From assembly GCF_000243095.1 (NCBI RefSeq), contig NZ_AHJE01000099.1, positions 43,295 through 107,294 of the forward strand: a stretch of DNA of 64,000 bases, in the 5' to 3' direction. The notes below the pieces were generated by a model. It did no database searches. It saw only the letters and a program-made list of their open reading frames with translations, and had not been told where the DNA came from. Source of the DNA: Cupriavidus basilensis OR16. GTDB lineage: Bacteria; Pseudomonadota; Gammaproteobacteria; Burkholderiales; Burkholderiaceae. The translations under genes and the position numbers were made by a program. Within the stretch, counting starts at the first letter, position 1; every line of letters begins with the position of its first letter. This document shows, one piece after another, positions 8,405-16,334 of the stretch.

Positions 8405-9334
8405 TCAACCCGGGCCGGTGGTGTCGCCGATATGCTGGGCCAGGTAATCGATCAGCACCCGCACCTTGGGCGGCAGGAAGCGGTTGGGCGGATACAGCAG
8501 CCAAACCGAGCCCACGTAGGCCCGCGCCTGCAGTTCCCAGTCGGCCAGCACCTGCACCAGTTCGCCACTATGCAGTGCGTCGGCCGCGGTGAAGGCCGGC
8601 AGGTTCGCGATGCCGAAATCCTGCCGCGCCGCTTCGAGCCGTGCCCCGGCGTGGTTCGCGATATAGCGCCCTCTCACCTCCACCATGTGGGTCTGCCCAT
8701 CCCGTTGAAAGCGCCAGCGGTTGTCGTCGGTGGTTTCGCCCAGGTACAGGCAATCGTGCTGCGCGAGATCGCGCGGATGCGCCGGCGTGCCGCGTGCGCG
8801 CAGGTACGCCGGCGACGCGCACAGCACCCAGCGCACGGCCCCAAGCCGCCGGCCGGCCAGCCCGGGCGGCGGGCGCTCGGTCAGCCGGATCACCAGGTCG
8901 AGGTCGTCATCGAGCGGATCGACCTCATGGTCCGTGAACAGCAGTTGCAGGTCGATCTCCGCGTAGGCGCGCAGGAAGCCAGGCACGAGCGGATGGATCA
9001 CGGTCTTGGCAAACGCGGTTGGCGCGCTCACGCTCACCCGCCCCTGCGGCCGGCCCACCAGATGGCCTGCCGCATCGATCGCGCCCGACGCGGCACTCAC
9101 CATGTCGCGGCAGTACCGGTACACCTGCGCGCCTGACTCCGTCACGCGCACCTTGCGGGTCGAGCGCTCCAGCAAGCGCGTGGCCAAGGCTTGCTCCAGG
9201 CGCTTGATCTGCCGGCTGACCGTGGATGGCGTGCTGCCAAGCTGGCGCGCGGCGACGGAGAAATTGCCCGCGTCGACCACGCGCGCGAACACCGCCATGT
9301 CGGGCAGCAAGGCAAAGAGCTCGGTGGGATTCAT
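8405..9334 (-). CDS. LysR-family transcriptional regulator
   Basis: A 309-residue LTTR. Residues about 10-70 are the winged helix (FARVVDAGNFSVAARQLGSTPSTVSRQIKRLE). The rest is the periplasmic-binding-protein-like effector domain (RPQGRVSVSAPTAFAKTVIHPLV, ASPAYLRARGTPAHP, DFGIANLPAFTA). It is divergent from the EamA exporter, with 124 bases between the starts. By the usual LTTR habit it probably controls that exporter, its own gene or both. The effector is unknown. A four-base region at the end nearly abuts the AraC gene from the other side (convergent). Confidence 0.93.
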   Translation of the reverse strand: MNPTELFALLPDMAVFARVVDAGNFSVAARQLGSTPSTVSRQIKRLEQALATRLLERSTRKVRVTESGAQVYRYCRDMVSAASGAIDAAGHLVGRPQGRVSVSAPTAFAKTVIHPLVPGFLRAYAEIDLQLLFTDHEVDPLDDDLDLVIRLTERPPPGLAGRRLGAVRWVLCASPAYLRARGTPAHPRDLAQHDCLYLGETTDDNRWRFQRDGQTHMVEVRGRYIANHAGARLEAARQDFGIANLPAFTAADALHSGELVQVLADWELQARAYVGSVWLLYPPNRFLPPKVRVLIDYLAQHIGDTTGPG

Positions 9335-9458
9335 GGTGGTGGTGGCGTGTGCTGCATTGGATTAATGCATCTGCGACATGGAAGCTTTGCGTTTCGACCC
9401 GATTATCAATGACAACGCAAAGCCGCACAATGCATGGCCCATCCCTCGAAGGTTCGCC

Positions 9459-10403
9459 ATGCCAGCCCAAAAACGCCTCCTGTTGCTGTCCGACCTGATG
9501 CTGCTAGCGGTCGCCGTGGTGTGGGGCAGCAGCTACGGCGTGGTCAAAAGCGCGCTGGCGTTCTATCCCGTGCTGGGCCTGCTGGCGCTGCGCTTTGGCA
9601 TCACCTTCCTGCTGCTCTCGCCCATGCTGCCCAGGCTGCGCCAAGCCGACCGCGCCACGCGGCGCGGCGTGCTCGGCACCGGCGTGCTGCTGCTGGGCAT
9701 CTTCCTGTGCGAGACGTTTGGCGTGCTGCTCACGCGTGCCTCCAACGCCGCCTTCCTGATCAGCCTGTGCGTGGTGCTGACGCCGCTGGTGGAATGGCTG
9801 CTGCTCAAGCGCAAGCCCAGCCGCACCGAATGGGTGGCAGTAGCGCTCTCGCTGCTCGGTGCGTGGCTGCTGGCAGGCGACGGCGAGTTCGTCCTGAATC
9901 CCGGCGACGGGCTGATCCTGGCCGCCGCGATGCTGCGGGCACTGATGGTGTGCGCAACCAAGCCGGGAAAGGGAAGCACAGCGATGCCGGCGCTGACGGT
10001 GACAGCGGTGCAATCCGGCGTGGTGGCGTTCGGCAGCGCGGCCGTGGCGCTGGTCCTGATGCCCGCGCAGTGGCAACCCTTGCCATCGTTCTCCGGCCAC
10101 GGTGCCTTCTGGGGATGCGTGCTGTACCTGGTGATCGCCTGCACGCTCTTTGCGTTCTTCGCGCAGACCTATGCGATCAAGCGCAGCAGCCCCACCCGCG
10201 TGGCCCTGCTGATGGGCAGCGAGCCTGCGTTTGGCGCGTTGTTCGCCAGCTTGTGGCTGGGCGAAAAAATCACGGCCACCGCCTGGACGGGCGGTGGCCT
10301 GATTGTCGCGGCGTCACTGCTGGCCACGCTGCACTGGCGCAAGCCCGCTGCCGCCGAGGTGCCGCAAGGCGGCTCGCAAGCTTCGCAGGCCTCGCAGGCG
10401 TGA
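9459..10403 (+). CDS. EamA-family (DMT) exporter
   Basis: A 314-residue inner-membrane protein with ten predicted hydrophobic helices in two EamA repeats (AVAVVWGSSYGVVK near the N-terminus; VALLMGSEPAFGALFASLWLGEKI in the second repeat). Such drug/metabolite transporters export amino acids, metabolites or toxic compounds. The start at 9459 is preferred over the upstream in-frame ATG because it has a GAAGG site before it and opens on a short basic N-terminus. The C-terminus is a (Ser-Gln-Ala)3 repeat from a 9-bp tandem unit at about 10373-10400. Substrate unknown. Confidence 0.88.
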   Translation: MPAQKRLLLLSDLMLLAVAVVWGSSYGVVKSALAFYPVLGLLALRFGITFLLLSPMLPRLRQADRATRRGVLGTGVLLLGIFLCETFGVLLTRASNAAFLISLCVVLTPLVEWLLLKRKPSRTEWVAVALSLLGAWLLAGDGEFVLNPGDGLILAAAMLRALMVCATKPGKGSTAMPALTVTAVQSGVVAFGSAAVALVLMPAQWQPLPSFSGHGAFWGCVLYLVIACTLFAFFAQTYAIKRSSPTRVALLMGSEPAFGALFASLWLGEKITATAWTGGGLIVAASLLATLHWRKPAAAEVPQGGSQASQASQA

Positions 10404-10531
10404 CACCTGCCGCGCTACGCCGCGCCAGTAGCTGTTCGCGGCGGCAAGCGCTGGAAAACGCTGGAAAACGCGGACGCATCCGCAGTCATACAATCCGTGC
10501 ATCCCCATTTGGACAGGCGAGAGGATTCCCT

Positions 10532-10858
10532 ATGACGATGACCGACGTGTACGCAGCACGCGAGCCGGCCCGAGCCGAGATCGACGCCATGAAAGGCCCG
10601 GCCGTGATCGAATTCGGCGCGCCCTGGTGCGGCTACTGCATGCGGGCCCAGCCCCACCTGGCCAGCGCCATGGCCAGCCATCCGGAGGTTGCTCACCTCA
10701 AGGTCGAGGACGGCAGCGGCAAGCCGCTCGGCCGCTCGTTCCGGGTCAAGCTATGGCCCACGCTGGTGTTCATGCGCGATGGCGTGGAAGTGGCGCGGCT
10801 GGTGCGGCCGGACGACGCGCGCGCGATCGGCGAGGCATTGAGGCGGATCGCTGGCTGA
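10532..10858 (+). CDS. thioredoxin-like protein
   Basis: A 108-residue thioredoxin-fold protein without a signal peptide. The redox motif is WCGYC, near residue 35, differing from thioredoxin's WCGPC. It follows IEFGAPWCGYCMRA and precedes the cis-Pro loop KLWPTLVFMRDG. It therefore probably acts as a cytoplasmic thiol-disulfide reductase. The ATG at 10532 follows a GAGAGG site. It is convergent with nrdB and shares a bidirectional terminator with it, so it is not in the nrd operon. Thioredoxins reduce class Ia ribonucleotide reductase, but a link to the neighbour is only an inference. Confidence 0.87.
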   Translation: MTMTDVYAAREPARAEIDAMKGPAVIEFGAPWCGYCMRAQPHLASAMASHPEVAHLKVEDGSGKPLGRSFRVKLWPTLVFMRDGVEVARLVRPDDARAIGEALRRIAG

Positions 10859-10907
10859 TGCTGGCTGGCGGCGCTGATCGCTGATCGCTGGTGCATGCAG
10901 CGAAAAA

Positions 10908-10931
10908 AAAAAGCTCCCGAAGGAGCTTTTT
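10908..10931. terminator. bidirectional terminator
   Basis: AAAAAGCTCC pairs with GGAGCTTTTT around a CGAA loop. A-runs and T-runs on both sides let it act for the thioredoxin gene (plus) and nrdB (minus). Confidence 0.88.
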
Positions 10932-11003
10932 CTCTGCGTGTGGCGGCATTCACCGCAACGACCGCACAAACCATCCATCACGTCATCATCGACAAACAAC
11001 AAC

Positions 11004-12206
11004 TCAATCCCAGGACAACGCCCCACCCGTCTGATACTCGATCACACGCGTCTCGAAGAAGTTACGTTCCTTCTTCAGGTCGATCATCTCGCTCATCCAC
11101 GGGAACGGGTTTTCTTCGTTCGGGAACAGCTGCTCCAGGCCGATCTGCTGGCAGCGGCGGTTGCAGATGAAGCGCAGATAGCCCTTGAACATCGGCGCAT
11201 TCAGGCCCAGCACGCCACGCGGCATGGTGTCCTCGGCGTAGCGGTATTCGAGGTCCACGGCCTTCTTGAACAGCGCGGTGATCTCTTCCTTGAACTCGTT
11301 GGTCCACAGGTGCGGGTTCTCGAGCTTGATCTGGTTGATCAGGTCGATGCCGAAATTGCAGTGCAGGGACTCGTCGCGCAGGATGTACTGGTACTGCTCG
11401 GCGGCGCCGGTCATCTTGTTCTGGCGGCCCATTGCCAGGATCTGCGTGAAGCCGACGTAGAAGAACAGGCCTTCCATGATGCAGGCGAACACGATCAGCG
11501 ACTTGAGCAGCTTCTGGTCGTTCTCCGGCGTGCCGGTCTTGAAGGCCGGGTCGGTCAGCGTGTCGATGAACGGGATCAGGAACTCGTCCTTGTCGCGGAT
11601 CGACTGCACTTCGTGGTACGCGTTGAAGATCTCGGCTTCATTGAGGCCGAGCGACTCCACGATGTACTGGTAGGCGTGCGTGTGGATCGCTTCTTCGAAG
11701 GCCTGGCGCAGCAGGTACTGGCGGCATTCCGGCGCGGTGATCTGGCGGTAGGTGCCCAGCACGATGTTGTTGGCGGCCAGCGAGTCGGCGGTAACGAAGA
11801 AGCCGAGGTTGCGCTTGATTACACGGCGCTCGTCTTCGGTCAGGCCGTTCGGGTCCTTCCACAGCGCGATGTCGCGCGACATGTTGATTTCCTGCGGCAT
11901 CCAGTGGTTGGCGCAGCCAGCCAGGTACTTTTCCCAGGCCCACTTGTACTTGAACGGCACCAGCTGGTTGACGTCGGTCGAGCCATTGATGACGCGCTTG
12001 TCGGCGGCATTCACGCGGCGGTCCGTCGGCGCGTCGGACGCCGGCAGGTTGCCGAGGATACCCGTGCCGGCCGGCTGCGTGGCGGCCGGCGGCAGCACGC
12101 CGTGCTGGTCGACAGAGCGTGCGGCAGCAGGCGTGGCGGGGGGATTCGGCGCGGGCTGCGGGGCAGCCTGCGGGGTGGCTTGAACGTCGTCGTCCCAGCT
12201 CAGCAT
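11004..12206 (-). CDS. nrdB: ribonucleoside-diphosphate reductase beta subunit
   Basis: The 400-residue class I radical subunit that carries the di-iron site and the tyrosyl radical. Metal ligands and radical site are visible: ADSLAANN (Asp), EEAIHTHAY (Glu, His, radical Tyr), IMEGLFF (Glu), RDESLHCNFG (Glu, His). There is a roughly 75-residue Pro/Ala-rich N-terminal extension that starts MLSWDDD. The C-terminus ends GGALSWD, the type of tail that docks into NrdA, so both ends carry the same LSWD motif. It lies 94 bases downstream of nrdA in one operon under the NrdR sites. Confidence 0.97.
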   Translation of the reverse strand: MLSWDDDVQATPQAAPQPAPNPPATPAAARSVDQHGVLPPAATQPAGTGILGNLPASDAPTDRRVNAADKRVINGSTDVNQLVPFKYKWAWEKYLAGCANHWMPQEINMSRDIALWKDPNGLTEDERRVIKRNLGFFVTADSLAANNIVLGTYRQITAPECRQYLLRQAFEEAIHTHAYQYIVESLGLNEAEIFNAYHEVQSIRDKDEFLIPFIDTLTDPAFKTGTPENDQKLLKSLIVFACIMEGLFFYVGFTQILAMGRQNKMTGAAEQYQYILRDESLHCNFGIDLINQIKLENPHLWTNEFKEEITALFKKAVDLEYRYAEDTMPRGVLGLNAPMFKGYLRFICNRRCQQIGLEQLFPNEENPFPWMSEMIDLKKERNFFETRVIEYQTGGALSWD

Positions 12207-12300
12207 GGTGTGGTTCTCCGTGGAATGCTTTGGTTTGCCGCCGTCCTCGCCGCGCGGTCGGCGCGGCGAGGATCAGGGCAGGTAATGACTGACTGGCGGC

Positions 12301-15243
12301 TTACTGGCAGGCTTCGCACTCGTCGAAACCGGCGTCGCCCGGGCGCATCGTGCAGACCGCGCCTTCGGCTTCCGGCATGGCCGGTGCCGAGGCGGCGGCC
12401 TGGTCGATGCCGGCGGCGCTGAAGCCACCTTCGCTACCCGACGACACCGCGTTGAGCGAGCCGCGCGACACGGTGGACTTCTCCACGTGGGTGGCTGCCA
12501 TCGTGCGCAGGTAGTAGGTGGTCTTCAGGCCGCGCAGCCAGGCCAGCTTGTAGGTGTCGTCCAGCTTCTTGCCCGAGGCGCCGGCCATGTAGATGTTCAG
12601 CGACTGGGCCTGGTCGATCCACTTCTGGCGGCGGCTGGCGGCTTCCACCAGCCAGCTCGGCTCGACTTCGAACGCGGTTGCGTAGATGTCGCGCAGGTCT
12701 TGCGGGATGCGGTCGATGCGGGCCAGCTTGCCGTCGAAGTACTTCAGGTCGGCGACCATCACTTCATCCCACAGGCCGCGCTCCTTCAGGTCGCGTACCA
12801 GGTACTCGTTGACCACCGTGAACTCGCCCGACAGGTTGGACTTGACGTACAGGTTCTGGAAGGTCGGCTCGATGCAGGCCGACACGCCGATGATGTTCGA
12901 GATCGTTGCGGTCGGCGCGATCGCGATGCAGTTCGAGTTGCGCATGCCATGCTGCTTGATGCGCGCGCGCAGGCTGTCCCAGTCCATGGCCGAGGAGTGA
13001 TCCACTTCCAGGTAGCCGCCGCGTTCCTCGGCCAGCAGCTTGAGCGAGTCCTGCGGCAGGATGCCACGATCCCACAGCGAGCCTTCATAGGTGCTGTAGC
13101 GGCCGCGTTCCTCGGCCAGTTCGCTGGAGGCGCGGTAGGCGTAGTAGCACACGGCCTCCATCGAGGTGTCGGCGAACTGCACAGCAGCGTCGCTGGCGTA
13201 CGGCAGGCGCAGCAGGTGCAGGCAGTCCTGGAAGCCCATGATGCCCATGCCGACCGGGCGGTGGCGCAGGTTGGAGCTGCGTGCCTTCTCAACCGCGTAG
13301 TAGTTGATGTCGATCACGTTGTCGAGCATGCGCATCGCGGTGCGCACGGTCTTCTCGAGCTTGGCGTGGTCGAGCACCTGGGTGCCGTCGGCCAGCTGCT
13401 TCAGGTGGGCGACCAGGTTCACCGAACCCAGGTTGCAAACGGCGATCTCGCTCTCGTTGGTGTTGAGCGTGATTTCCGTGCACAGGTTGGAGCTGTGCAC
13501 CACGCCCACATGCTGCTGCGGGCTGCGGATGTTGCACGGATCCTTGAAGGTGATCCACGGGTGGCCGGTCTCGAACAGCATGCCCAGCATCTTGCGCCAC
13601 AGCTGCATGGCGGGGATCTTCTTGAACAGCTTGAGCTCGCCACGGGCGGCCTTGGCTTCGTAGCCCAGGTAGGCTTGTTCGAATGCCTTGCCGACCAGGT
13701 CGTGCAGGTCCGGGCAGGTGGCGGGCGAGAACAGGGTCCACTCGCCGGCTTCCATCACGCGCTTCATGAACAGGTCGGGAATCCAGTTCGCCGTGTTCAT
13801 GTCGTGGGTGCGGCGGCGGTCGTCGCCGGTGTTCTTGCGCAGCTCGAGAAATTCCTCGATGTCCAGGTGCCAGGTTTCCAGGTAGGCGCAGACCGCGCCC
13901 TTGCGCTTGCCGCCCTGGTTGACCGCCACGGCGGTGTCGTTCACCACCTTCAGGAACGGCACCACGCCTTGCGACTTGCCGTTGGTGCCCTTGATGTGCG
14001 AGCCGAGGGCGCGCACATTGGTCCAGTCGTTGCCGAGACCGCCTGCGAACTTCGACAGCAGCGCGTTTTCCTTCAGCGCTTCGTAGATGCCTTCCAGGTC
14101 GTCCGACACGGTGGTCAGGTAGCACGACGACAGCTGCGAGCGGCGGGTGCCCGAGTTGAACAGGGTCGGCGTGGACGACATGAAGTCGAACGACGACAGC
14201 AACTGGTAGAACTCGATGGCACGGGCTTCGCGATCCTTCTCGCCCAGCGCCAGGCCCATGGCCACGCGCATGAAGAAGGCCTGCGGCATTTCGATGCGGA
14301 CTTCGTCGATGTGCAGGAAGTAGCGGTCGTACAGGGTCTGCAGGCCCAGGTAGTTGAACTGGAAGTCGCGCTGGGCGTCCAGTGCCGCGCCGAGGCGGGC
14401 CAGGTCATAGGTGGCCAGCTTTTCGTCCAGCAGCTCGGCTTCGATGCCGCGCGCGATGAACTTGGGGAAGTAGTCGGCGTAGCGCGACACCATCTCGGTC
14501 TGGGTCACTTCGGCACCCAGGATTTCCTTGCGGATGGTGTGCAGCAGGATACGCGCGGTGACCTGGCTGTAGGCCGGGTCCTTCTCGATCAGGGTACGCG
14601 CGGCCAGGATGGCGGAGTCGTAGACCTGGGTCATCGGCACGCCGTCGTACAGGTTCTTCAGCGTTTCCTTGAGGATCGGTTCGGCGCTGACCGCGTCGCC
14701 AAGGCCCGAGCAGGCGTTGTCGATCAGGCCATGCAGCGCGCCCAGGTCCAGCACGCGGGCCTCGCCCGCATCGGTCACGTTGAACGTGGCGCCGCCTTCC
14801 TGCACGCGGGCCACCGCCTGGGCATTGGCCTGGGCGCGTTCCTGGGTGCGCTTCTCGCGGTACAGCACATAAGAGCGGGCCACTTCATGCTCGCCCGAGC
14901 GCATCAGCGCCAGTTCGACATGATCCTGCACGTCTTCGATATGGAAGGTGCCGCCGTTGGGGCGGCTGCGCAGCAGCGCGCGGACCACGTTCTGGGTCAC
15001 TTGCTCGACCACTTCGCGCACACGCGCCGAAGCGGCGCCCTGCCCGCCGTTGACGGCGAGGAAGGCCTTGGTCACCGCTACCGAGATCTTGCTCGGCTCG
15101 AACGCCACAACGGCGCCGTTACGGCGGATGATCTTGTAGTCCTGGTAGCTGCCAGCGGCGGCAGTAGCGGGGCTCGACTGCGCGTTCGCTGCTGCACCGG
15201 CGGCGGTTGCGCCGGTGGAAAGTTCGTTCTGGGCTGTCTGCAT
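12301..15243 (-). CDS. nrdA: ribonucleoside-diphosphate reductase alpha subunit
   Basis: The 980-residue catalytic subunit that reduces NDPs to dNDPs. The N-terminus has a low-complexity Ala stretch, then an ATP-cone (YKIIRRNGAVVAFEPSKISV), the allosteric activity domain. The barrel has the expected cysteines: SSCYLTTVSDD and CNLGSVNL for the redox pair, NLCTEI with the thiyl Cys and Glu. The C-terminal tail ends DECEACQ, the mobile Cys pair. The start at 15243 is chosen because CAGGAG sits seven bases upstream; an upstream in-frame ATG adds eleven residues with no ribosome-binding site. Expression is probably repressed by NrdR through the two boxes at 15427-15473. Confidence 0.97.
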   Translation of the reverse strand: MQTAQNELSTGATAAGAAANAQSSPATAAAGSYQDYKIIRRNGAVVAFEPSKISVAVTKAFLAVNGGQGAASARVREVVEQVTQNVVRALLRSRPNGGTFHIEDVQDHVELALMRSGEHEVARSYVLYREKRTQERAQANAQAVARVQEGGATFNVTDAGEARVLDLGALHGLIDNACSGLGDAVSAEPILKETLKNLYDGVPMTQVYDSAILAARTLIEKDPAYSQVTARILLHTIRKEILGAEVTQTEMVSRYADYFPKFIARGIEAELLDEKLATYDLARLGAALDAQRDFQFNYLGLQTLYDRYFLHIDEVRIEMPQAFFMRVAMGLALGEKDREARAIEFYQLLSSFDFMSSTPTLFNSGTRRSQLSSCYLTTVSDDLEGIYEALKENALLSKFAGGLGNDWTNVRALGSHIKGTNGKSQGVVPFLKVVNDTAVAVNQGGKRKGAVCAYLETWHLDIEEFLELRKNTGDDRRRTHDMNTANWIPDLFMKRVMEAGEWTLFSPATCPDLHDLVGKAFEQAYLGYEAKAARGELKLFKKIPAMQLWRKMLGMLFETGHPWITFKDPCNIRSPQQHVGVVHSSNLCTEITLNTNESEIAVCNLGSVNLVAHLKQLADGTQVLDHAKLEKTVRTAMRMLDNVIDINYYAVEKARSSNLRHRPVGMGIMGFQDCLHLLRLPYASDAAVQFADTSMEAVCYYAYRASSELAEERGRYSTYEGSLWDRGILPQDSLKLLAEERGGYLEVDHSSAMDWDSLRARIKQHGMRNSNCIAIAPTATISNIIGVSACIEPTFQNLYVKSNLSGEFTVVNEYLVRDLKERGLWDEVMVADLKYFDGKLARIDRIPQDLRDIYATAFEVEPSWLVEAASRRQKWIDQAQSLNIYMAGASGKKLDDTYKLAWLRGLKTTYYLRTMAATHVEKSTVSRGSLNAVSSGSEGGFSAAGIDQAAASAPAMPEAEGAVCTMRPGDAGFDECEACQ

Positions 15244-15426
15244 GAGGAACTCCTGTTCTGACCCGTGTTTTAGCAAAAAGGCTCTGACACGCCGGCCGGT
15301 CTTACCCGGGAGGGCGCGCTGCTATTGCTGGATTCTGCTGGGACTCTTGTGATGCGCCGGCCCTTCGGCGGACCGCAGCCATTGCTGCGGCGGTAACTGC
15401 ACACCTAGGCCGGCTCCCCGAAAGCA

Positions 15427-15442
15427 CCACTAGATCTAGTGG
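15427..15442 (-). promoter_or_regulatory. NrdR box 1
   Basis: CCACTAGATCTAGTGG is a perfect 16-bp palindrome and matches the NrdR consensus acaCwAtATaTwGtgt at all its most conserved positions. It lies just downstream of the putative nrdA -10. Confidence 0.8.
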
Positions 15443-15457
15443 CTGATGCGAAAAACT

Positions 15458-15473
15458 GGACTAAGTATAGTGA
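15458..15473 (-). promoter_or_regulatory. NrdR box 2, overlapping the nrdA -10
   Basis: GGACTAAGTATAGTGA matches the same consensus with one core mismatch. Its start is exactly 31 bases from that of box 1, the three-turn spacing known for paired NrdR boxes. On the minus strand it contains TATACT (15464-15469), so binding would block the promoter. Confidence 0.75.
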
Positions 15474-15716
15474 AACGAGGCGGATTCACCAGTCTTGACA
15501 AGCGCTTTTTTGGCGCGAATTCCAGTGCTGGCGCGGCATGCGGCGCTGCGCCATACCCGCCAGCCCAAGAGACGCAAGGGAATCCGCCCGACGGTTCGTT
15601 ACCGCACCATGACGCGAAATTTTTTTGATTGACCTGGCCTCTTCGATAGGCGCGGACTTTATCAGGGTTTTCCCCAAATCCCGGCTATCCCCTAGATCCC
15701 GCGCTTGGCCCTTGCC

Positions 15717-16334
15717 TCAGGGCTGGTCTTTGCGGTAAGGCAACTGCGCGGGAGCCACGCCAGCGGCGGCGGCGAAGGCCGGCCAGTCGAAATATGGCCC
15801 CGGATCGGTCTTGCGCCCGGGCGCGATATCGCTATGCCCCGCCACGGCCCGCACCGGATAGGTGCCTAGCAGGGCACGCACCAGCGCAGCGGTGGTGTGG
15901 TATTGGGCCAACGTGAACGGCTGGTCGTCGCTGCCTTCGACCTCGATGCCGATGGAAAAATCGTTGCAGCGGGGCCGGCCGAAGAACTCGGACTGTCCCG
16001 CGTGCCAGGCGCGGTCCAGGCAGGACACGAACTGGACCAGTTCACCCTCTCTCGTCACCAGGAAATGCGCCGACACCTGCACTAAATAGATCGTCTTGAA
16101 AAACGGATGGCGAGACGGGTCAAGGCGGTTCAGGAAGAAGGCTTCGATATCGCCGCTGCCGAACTGGCCGGGCGGCAGGCTGATGTTGTGGATCACCACC
16201 AGGTCCACCGGCATGTGATCGGGCCTGGCGTCGAAATTGGGCGACGGCACGTGCCGCGCCGCGGGCACCCAGCCGGCCTGATCGGGGGTGAAGGCCGGGA
16301 TCGGCGCGAGTTTGCCGTGGTCGCGGTCAGGCAT
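15717..16334 (-). CDS. ampD: 1,6-anhydro-N-acetylmuramyl-L-alanine amidase AmpD
   Basis: A 205-residue zinc amidase of cell-wall recycling that cleaves the peptide from anhydro-muropeptides in the cytoplasm, lowering the AmpR signal. Amidase_2 motifs are clear: VDLVVIHNISLPPGQFG with the first His ligand, HFLVTREGELVQFVS, RAWHAGQSEF, GIEVEG and AGHSDIAPGRKTDPGPYFDW with the second His and the Asp. No signal peptide, as expected. The start at 16334 is chosen because the earlier in-frame ATG lies inside the upstream regulator; this one overlaps that stop by eight bases, suggesting coupling. Confidence 0.94.
   Translation of the reverse strand: MPDRDHGKLAPIPAFTPDQAGWVPAARHVPSPNFDARPDHMPVDLVVIHNISLPPGQFGSGDIEAFFLNRLDPSRHPFFKTIYLVQVSAHFLVTREGELVQFVSCLDRAWHAGQSEFFGRPRCNDFSIGIEVEGSDDQPFTLAQYHTTAALVRALLGTYPVRAVAGHSDIAPGRKTDPGPYFDWPAFAAAAGVAPAQLPYRKDQP

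Larger units (their letters stand above)
15244..15716. other. nrdA leader and spacer to ampD
   Basis: No gene was seen in these 473 bases. The region holds the nrdA promoter area: two NrdR boxes, a minus-strand TATACT -10 at 15464-15469, and a leader of roughly 215 bases. A small hairpin (CCGCAGC CATT GCTGCGG, about 15373-15390) lies in the leader. No recognised riboswitch was identified. Confidence 0.5.

Noticed and set aside
12487..15261. 924-codon plus-strand ORF
   Set aside because: It is antisense to nrdA, has the low-complexity His/Gln/Val-rich look of a GC-rich shadow frame, and matches no family.
15244..15420. riboswitch in the nrdA leader
   Set aside because: Only one small 7-bp hairpin is visible and no cobalamin-type conserved core could be found. 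NrdR boxes explain regulation better.
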